Source of the DNA: CAYOHP01 sp964403795 [NCBI: uncultured bacterium]
GTDB lineage: Bacteria; Muiribacteriota; UBA6191; CAZXTJ01
Assembly (NCBI GenBank): GCA_964403795.1
Contig: CAYOHP010000169.1
Span: forward strand, 1-12,832
DNA: 12,832 bases
Direction of reading: 5' to 3'
A program made the position numbers and the translations under genes. The notes under the pieces were generated by a model. That model did no database searches. It had not been told where the DNA came from and saw only the letters and a list, made by a program, of their open reading frames with translations. Positions 8,760-12,832 of the stretch are shown here, in pieces (within the stretch, counting starts at the first letter, position 1; each line of letters begins with the position of its first letter).

Positions 8760-8880
8760 TTCGTCTGCAGGTCACCCCAAGGGGTTCGCTCGCGGGCGGG
8801 CTACGCCTTCGCTGCTTCCCCGGGGTGAACCCGGGGCGCTTCGGCTTCGCCCGATCCAGCGTCTCCGGCGTCGAGGTTGC
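8760..8880. other. Structured, GC-rich spacer between convergent genes
   Basis: This 121-bp gap separates the stop of the giant surface protein (+) from the stop of the YdcF-like gene (-). It holds a 12-bp palindrome ACCCCAAGGGGT (8774-8785), a 7-bp CCCCGGG/CCCGGGG hairpin (8818-8836), an enclosing CGGGCG/CGCCCG pair (8793-8798 and 8848-8853), and two similar CTTCG-containing segments flanking the central hairpin. I see no ORF of its own and no promoter. A bidirectional termination region is the simplest reading; a dispersed REP-like element is an alternative that cannot be judged from one copy. Confidence 0.5.
8818..8836. terminator. Hairpin in convergent spacer, possible bidirectional terminator
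   Basis: CCCCGGG (8818-8824) and CCCGGGG (8830-8836) pair perfectly around a GTGAA loop, giving an all-GC 7-bp stem. It lies between two stop codons that face each other, where a terminator is expected. There is no T-run on either side, so classical intrinsic termination is not supported on either strand. Confidence 0.35.
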
Positions 8881-9525
8881 TCAGGCCCCGAGCAGGGTCC
8901 TGACCCGGGCCCAGGTCAATGCCAGGAGCTCCCGGAGGACGACCCGGCCCGGATCGAGGGCTTGGCTGGTCGCCAGCGCGATCCGGGTCTCGGGCATCCG
9001 CCCCGAAGCCGGGCGGTCCTCGACCGGGAGTCCCTTCTCGGTCCCCTGCGCGGTCGGCACCAGCACCGGCTCGAAGCCGAGCGGGCCGTGCCCGGAGAGG
9101 AAGACCGAGATGCGGGCCAGATGCCAGTCGTCCGACACGATCATCACCCGGGCCACGCCTTGCTTGCGGACCCACTCGACGAGGTGGTCGACCGAGGCCG
9201 AGGTGGTCCCCACGGCCCGCTCGCCGAAGGCGATCCGACCCCGCCCGAAGCTCCGGGTCGCCTTGGCCACCAGGTGGGCGCACTGCATCTCGGGCTGGGT
9301 CCCCAGGAACAGGACCCGGGGGGCATAGCCTTCGGTCAGGAGTTCGAGGCCCCGGAGGATCCGCCCGGCGCCCCCGCCCCCGAAGACCGCGATCAGGTCG
9401 GCCGCCTCGGGAGCCGCTCCCCTGGCCAGCAGGCGGTGGGCGGCGCGGGTGAACGAATCCTCCAGCAAGGGAAGGACTCCCGCCAGCAAGGCCACCGACC
9501 CGAGGATCCAACCGGTCCGCTGCAC
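8881..9525 (-). CDS. DUF218 / YdcF-family membrane-anchored protein
   Basis: This 214-residue protein belongs by pattern to the DUF218 (YdcF/SanA/ElyC-like) family. Members are small, often membrane-anchored proteins; some are linked to cell-envelope integrity, but the reaction is not established for most. An N-terminal hydrophobic segment (residues about 6-22) would anchor it, with the domain beginning at about residue 43. The hallmark motifs are I-A-V-F-G-G-G-G-A-G-R (45-55), a helix and then A-P-R-V-L-F-L-G-T (68-76), the G-T-T-S-A-S-V-D segment (106-113) in place of the usual S-x-N-T-x-E-N, and I-V-S-D-D-W-H-L-A-R (129-138), which keeps the conserved H-x-x-R. The start is GTG with an AGGA 8 nt upstream. 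A second same-strand frame running from 9598 to 8801 is longer but has shadow-like composition. The gene is divergent from the spermidine-synthase-like gene and convergent with the giant surface gene. Family call is good; function unknown. Confidence 0.85.
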   Translation of the reverse strand: MQRTGWILGSVALLAGVLPLLEDSFTRAAHRLLARGAAPEAADLIAVFGGGGAGRILRGLELLTEGYAPRVLFLGTQPEMQCAHLVAKATRSFGRGRIAFGERAVGTTSASVDHLVEWVRKQGVARVMIVSDDWHLARISVFLSGHGPLGFEPVLVPTAQGTEKGLPVEDRPASGRMPETRIALATSQALDPGRVVLRELLALTWARVRTLLGA

Positions 9526-9533
9526 CCGTGCCG

Positions 9534-9537
9534 TCCT
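9534..9537 (-). promoter_or_regulatory. Ribosome binding site of the YdcF-like gene
   Basis: On the - strand the sequence reads AGGA, followed by 8 nt and then the GTG start at 9525. It supports this GTG as the start, and no better-placed start is seen. Confidence 0.6.
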
Positions 9538-9629
9538 GCCGGGGGAAGGTAGCGCGAAACCCGATCCCCGCCAAAGGCTTCTGTCGGTCCGGATTCAACC
9601 CCTCGCCCCCCGGAACCGAAGATCCGTAC

Positions 9630-9636
9630 AGGAGGA
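9630..9636 (+). promoter_or_regulatory. Strong Shine-Dalgarno of the spermidine-synthase-like gene
   Basis: AGGAGGA lies just upstream of the ATG at 9640, with 4 nt between GGAGG and the start. It is a near-perfect anti-16S match and fixes the start of the downstream gene. Confidence 0.8.
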
Positions 9637-9639
9637 CTC

Positions 9640-11232
9640 ATGGAGAGCCGGATCCTGTACCTCGCGGTCTTCGTCTCGGGGATGAGCATCATGGGGGTCG
9701 AGATGGCGGCCAGCCGGCTCCTGGCGCCCTGGTTCGGCTCCGCGCTCACCGTCTGGACGGCCTTGATCGGGCTCATCATGGTGGCGCTCACGGTCGGCTA
9801 CTGGTGGGGCGGACGCCTCGCCGACCGGCGCCCCCAGCCCGAGGTCCTCTACCAGGCCCTGCTCTCGGGAGGCCTGCTGGTGGCGGCCATCCCCTTCGCC
9901 TCCCACCCCCTGCTCTCGGCGACCTTGGGTTCGGGCCGGGTCGGGGTGGTCGCCGGCAGCTTCGTGGCGGTCTCGCTCCTGTTCGCGGTGCCCCTGGCGG
10001 TGCTCGGGATGACGAGCCCGTTCGCGATCCGCCTGGTGGCCCAGGGCAAGGACGACGCGGGGCGCTCGGCGGGTTCGATCTATGCCCTCTCGACGGCCGG
10101 CAGCATCCTGGGGACCTTCCTCCCCGGCTTCGTGACCATCCCGCTCCTGGGAACCAAGCACACCATCCTCGGCTTCGGACTGGCCGTGGCCGGGGTGGCG
10201 CTCCTGGGGCTCGGCAGCCGGGCCGGGGCTGCTGCCACCCTGGCCGCCGGCGTGGGCATCGCCGGCTTCCTCTCCCCCGTGAAGCAGATCCCGGGCCTGG
10301 TCCACGCCCGGGAGTCGCTCTACAACTTCATCCAGGTGGTGGGCCGCCAGGTTCCCGGCGAGCCGGGCCGGGTCCGCCACGCCCTGGTCCTGAACGAGGG
10401 GCGGGCGGTCCACTCGATCCACGATCCCGGTTCGCCTGCCGCCCCCCTGGTCGGCTCGGTCTGGGACTACATGAACGTCCCCCTGGTCCTGGCGCTCAGG
10501 CCGGGGCCCATGCAGGCGGCGGTGATCGGGCTGGCGGCCGGGACCGTCTCCCACCAGTGGCTCACCTTCGCGGGCAAGGAGCATGACCTCCGGGTCGACG
10601 GGGCCGAGATCGATCCCGAGATCCTGGAGGTCGGGCGCGAGTACTTCGCGATCGGAGAGGACGAACGCGGGGGAAGGCTCAAAGCGGTGGCCGAGGACGG
10701 GAGGGTCTTCCTGGCCGGCCGTCCCGAGGCGAGCTACGACCTCATCTTGACCGATGCCTACAAGCAGCCCTACATCCCCTTCCACCTCGCCACCCGCGAG
10801 TATTTCGAGCTGGTGCGCTCCCGCCTCAAGGACGGCGGGATCATGGCGATCAACGTGGGTGCCATCGACGTGGGGGCCGAGATCTTCCGGCGCCTGCTCT
10901 CGACGGTGGCGGCGGTCTTCGGCGAGGTCCGCTACGTGCTCGTGAAGAACCACGGGGTGCCCTTCAACAACCACGTGGTGATGGCGGGCAAGGGGCCGGT
11001 GGCCTGGGACCGCATGGACCCCGAGAAGAACCCGGCGATCGACCGCATCGTCGCCACCTCCGGGGTGGCCGGCTTCCGGACCGTGTTCACGCTGGCGGTC
11101 CGCAACACCCGCCGCTTCGACGACTTCGACCCGGAGCGGGTCTTCACCGACGACCACGGAGCCGTCGAGTTCTACACCGAGCGCATGATGGTCGACTTCC
11201 TGGCCAAAGGCGGCGGCATCCCCAGCGACTGA
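9640..11232 (+). CDS. Membrane-bound spermidine-synthase-like protein (fused MFS/spermidine synthase family)
   Basis: This 530-residue two-part protein starts at a strong Shine-Dalgarno. The N-terminal part (about 1-212) has seven hydrophobic segments (about 5-25, 36-57, 73-95, 101-125, 145-170, 174-192 and 196-212) and the family-typical G-V-E-M-A-A-S-R-L-L-A-P-W-F-G-S and G-G-R-L-A-D-R. The C-terminal part is a spermidine-synthase / Rossmann methyltransferase fold: S-L-Y-N-F-I-Q-V (227-234), L-N-E-G-R (251-255), a nucleotide-binding loop V-I-G-L-A-A-G-T (295-302), G-A-E-I-D-P (321-326), A-E-D-G-R (351-355), Y-D-L-I-L-T-D-A-Y (366-374), F-H-L-A-T-R-E (381-387) and a late F-T-D-D-H-G-A-V-E (502-510). 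True spermidine synthases transfer aminopropyl groups from decarboxylated SAM. Here the glycine loop and the D-A-Y motif differ from the canonical G-G-G-D-G and D-S-x-D-P, so the substrate may differ. No polyamine-pathway gene is adjacent. The family call is strong; the reaction is uncertain. Confidence 0.9.
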   Translation: MESRILYLAVFVSGMSIMGVEMAASRLLAPWFGSALTVWTALIGLIMVALTVGYWWGGRLADRRPQPEVLYQALLSGGLLVAAIPFASHPLLSATLGSGRVGVVAGSFVAVSLLFAVPLAVLGMTSPFAIRLVAQGKDDAGRSAGSIYALSTAGSILGTFLPGFVTIPLLGTKHTILGFGLAVAGVALLGLGSRAGAAATLAAGVGIAGFLSPVKQIPGLVHARESLYNFIQVVGRQVPGEPGRVRHALVLNEGRAVHSIHDPGSPAAPLVGSVWDYMNVPLVLALRPGPMQAAVIGLAAGTVSHQWLTFAGKEHDLRVDGAEIDPEILEVGREYFAIGEDERGGRLKAVAEDGRVFLAGRPEASYDLILTDAYKQPYIPFHLATREYFELVRSRLKDGGIMAINVGAIDVGAEIFRRLLSTVAAVFGEVRYVLVKNHGVPFNNHVVMAGKGPVAWDRMDPEKNPAIDRIVATSGVAGFRTVFTLAVRNTRRFDDFDPERVFTDDHGAVEFYTERMMVDFLAKGGGIPSD

Positions 11233-11244
11233 CCCCGTCGCGGC

Positions 11245-12831
11245 TCAGCGCCGGAAGGTCGCCAGGAAGAAGCCCGCCTCCCGGGCCCGCGCCAGGGCGG
11301 CCTCCCGGAGCCTTCCGGCCTCGTCCCCGTCGCCCCAGGCCGCGGCCAGGTCCGCCTCCCGGAGGTCGAGTTCGAGCGAGCCCTCCGCGTCCCGGACCTC
11401 CCCCTCCAGATCGCGCGCCTCCGCCAGGAGCCCCCGGGCCCGCTCCCGGCGCCCTGCCGCCAGGGCGGTCCCGGCCAGGCCGGCGAGCACCAGGGTCTCG
11501 CCCACCACGGAACGGGTCCGGACCATCTTCTCCCGGGCGACCCCGAGGAGGCGCTCCGCCTCGTCGCCACGCGCCTCGGCGAGCCGGACCCGTCCCAGCG
11601 CCTCCGCCAGGTACCCGACGGGATAGGGATCGTGGCCGTGCCCGAGGAGCGGCTCCAGCCGGTCGGCCTCCCGGGCCACCTCGGGCAGCGGGGTCTCGGG
11701 ATCGGCCAGCAGGGCCGCCAGTTTCAGGCTCGCCAGGAAGGGATCGGCTCCCGGTCCCGGACCCGGGTCGGGCGCCGAGGCCAGCCGCTCCAGGGCTTCC
11801 CGGGGCCGCCCCGAGATCACCAGCAGCTTGAGTTCGATCGGCAGCAGCAACCGGCGCCCCGGCGAACCCGTCTCGAAGGCCGCCTCCGCCTCCCCGAGGA
11901 TCCGCCGGGCCTCCTCCAGCCGGCCTTCCCGGATCGCCAGCCGGATCTCGAGTTCGAAGAGTTCGGGGTCGTGGACCACCGGACCGTCCGACGCCCCCAG
12001 GCCGAGGAGCCCGCCCCCGGGTCCGGCGGGAAGCGGCAGGCCGCTCCGGGCCGTGGCCAGGTGCCGGGCGCAGTCGGCGAAGCGGCCGACCAGCAGGGCC
12101 AGCCGGGCGCACTTCAGGTGGACCTGGCCGGCGAGCCCGAACATCCAGACCCGGGAGGTGGCCTCCTCGGCCTGGCGCAGGACCAGGAGGGCCTCCTCGA
12201 AGCGGCCGTCCATGAGGCAGACGTCGGCGTGGAGCAAGCGGGCCGAGACCGGCGGGAACATCGCCCCGGTACGGGTTCCCTTCTCCAGCAGGGAGAGCGA
12301 GGCCTGCCGCGCCCCCGGGAGGTCGCCCTCGGCCAGCCGGGCGAGCGGCTGCTCCCAGGTCTGGTCGGGCGCCGGGACCGTCCGGAACAAGGTCTCGACC
12401 CAGCTCGGGGCGAAGCGCGCCGTGGCCAGCACCAGCAGGCTCCGGAGCACGCCCCCCAGGGTCGGCGGAGGGCCGACCTCTTCCCCACTCCCATGCATGA
12501 AGCGGAGGAAGGCCGTGTCGTCGGGCCGCCCGCTCCGGAGCTCCCGGGCCCGGCGTTCGAGATGTCCGAGACCTGCCTGCCTGGCCCACCGCTCCGCCTC
12601 GGCCAGGATCCCGAGGGCCCGGTCGGGGCGCCCCTCGAACACCGCCAGCTCGGCCGTCTCCAGCGCGATCTCGACCTCGGACCGTCGATCCCCGGCGTCC
12701 CGGGCCGCCAGCGCAGCCCGACCCAGGGCCGAGGCCGCGTCGGCGAGCCGCCCCTGGCCCATGGCCTCCGCGGCCTCCAGGCGCAGGAGGAGGTCCGCCG
12801 CCGATCCCGTCCCCTCCCGCAGCCGGTCCCG
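11245..12831 (-). CDS. TPR-like helical-repeat protein, C-terminal part (5' truncated by window edge)
   Basis: The frame is open through the right edge. The 23 codons upstream of the ATG at 12762 continue the same amphipathic helix (L-L-L-R-L-E-A-A-E-A before M-G-Q-G-R-L), so that ATG is internal and the protein is longer than the 528 residues visible. It is rich in A, L, R and E and consists of repeated helix pairs with TPR-like centres, for example G-R-L-A-D-A-A-S-A-L, G-R-P-D-R-A-L-G-I-L, G-R-F-E-E-A-L-L-V-L, G-R-L-E-E-A-R-R-I-L, G-R-P-R-E-A-L-E-R-L and G-R-R-E-R-A-R-G-L-L. It ends with F-F-L-A-T-F-R-R. No catalytic or membrane segment is visible. Such arrays often form the C-terminal half of large regulators (Ser/Thr kinase or MalT/LuxR-like ATPase fusions), which is only a guess here. 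It converges on the spermidine-synthase-like gene with 12 bp between the stops. Confidence 0.82.
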   Translation of the reverse strand, partial: RDRLREGTGSAADLLLRLEAAEAMGQGRLADAASALGRAALAARDAGDRRSEVEIALETAELAVFEGRPDRALGILAEAERWARQAGLGHLERRARELRSGRPDDTAFLRFMHGSGEEVGPPPTLGGVLRSLLVLATARFAPSWVETLFRTVPAPDQTWEQPLARLAEGDLPGARQASLSLLEKGTRTGAMFPPVSARLLHADVCLMDGRFEEALLVLRQAEEATSRVWMFGLAGQVHLKCARLALLVGRFADCARHLATARSGLPLPAGPGGGLLGLGASDGPVVHDPELFELEIRLAIREGRLEEARRILGEAEAAFETGSPGRRLLLPIELKLLVISGRPREALERLASAPDPGPGPGADPFLASLKLAALLADPETPLPEVAREADRLEPLLGHGHDPYPVGYLAEALGRVRLAEARGDEAERLLGVAREKMVRTRSVVGETLVLAGLAGTALAAGRRERARGLLAEARDLEGEVRDAEGSLELDLREADLAAAWGDGDEAGRLREAALARAREAGFFLATFRR

Positions 12832-12832
12832 G

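Larger units (their letters stand above)
9526..9639. promoter_or_regulatory. Divergent intergenic region expected to hold two promoters
   Basis: Only 114 bp separate the start codons of the YdcF-like gene (-) and the spermidine-synthase-like gene (+), so both promoters or a shared control site should lie here. I could not recognise a convincing -35/-10 pair or operator palindrome on either strand. What is clear is a ribosome-binding site at each end. Confidence 0.4.

Noticed and set aside
8620-9552. Open frame of 310 codons on the + strand spanning the convergent spacer
   Set aside because: It overlaps the end of the giant gene and runs antisense to the YdcF-like gene. It has no start signal or domain, and its composition is that of a shadow frame.
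8801-9598. Alternative 265-codon frame on the - strand over the YdcF-like gene
   Set aside because: It is longer than the chosen frame but has no DUF218 motif and no hydrophobic anchor, and its product is G/R/P-rich.
9595-11157. Open frame of 520 codons on the - strand
   Set aside because: It is codon-registered antisense of the spermidine-synthase-like gene, with the same H/D/R/G/E-rich shadow composition and no domain.
11225-11241. Short GCGAC/GTCGC hairpin across the convergent stops
   Set aside because: Only 5 bp with a 7-nt loop and no T-run; it is too weak to call a terminator in such GC-rich DNA.
11144-12589. Open frame of 481 codons on the - strand, overlapping the TPR-like gene in another frame
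   Set aside because: The product is a G/R/P/A-rich out-of-frame translation without hydrophobic periodicity, whereas the competing frame shows clear helical repeats and is open to the window edge.

Overview
The window is very GC-rich (about 70 % by eye, with codon third positions almost all G or C) and is densely coding. It looks like bacterial chromosomal DNA. Two very large, extracellular-type proteins built from Ig-like repeats end in a FlgD-like Ig / T9SS-type C-terminal domain. That ending is typical of high-GC members and relatives of the FCB group (for example Candidatus Eisenbacteria and neighbouring candidate phyla), but the sequence gives no direct phylogenetic marker, so the assignment is an inference. 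I see no tRNA, rRNA, CRISPR array, insertion sequence or phage gene.

Region 1 (2-8759, + strand) holds two tandem, paralogous giant surface proteins. The first is cut by the left edge of the window and shows about 1,049 residues. The second is complete (about 1,836 residues) and starts with a signal peptide. Both are chains of Ig-like domains punctuated by a 'D-x-A-G-N ... F-x-x-D-T-x-P-P' signature. Both then carry the same distal series: a fibronectin-III-like domain, an Ig-like domain ending in V-D-I-G-P-F, a conserved block, a ZU5-like domain, one more Ig-like domain and the FlgD-like domain ending in A-V-L-R. A perfect 13-bp hairpin, whose loop is the stop codon of the first gene, separates the two.

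Region 2 (8760-8880) is a GC-rich, palindrome-rich spacer between convergent genes and probably serves as a terminator region. Region 3 (8881-11232) is a divergent pair. A small membrane-anchored DUF218/YdcF-family protein lies on the - strand, and a membrane-bound spermidine-synthase-like protein (seven predicted membrane segments plus a Rossmann methyltransferase-fold domain) lies on the + strand. They share a 114-bp intergenic region that must hold both promoters. Region 4 (11245-12831, - strand) is the C-terminal part of a long TPR-like helical-repeat protein that runs off the right edge; it converges on the spermidine-synthase-like gene with only 12 bp between stops.

The tandem giant genes probably act together as secreted or surface-attached proteins. 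Nothing visible links the YdcF-like, spermidine-synthase-like and TPR genes to them functionally. I did not find a convincing new multi-gene system. The most distinctive items are the paralogous giant pair, the stop-codon-in-loop hairpin between them and an in-frame, slippage-prone hexanucleotide tract in the second gene.
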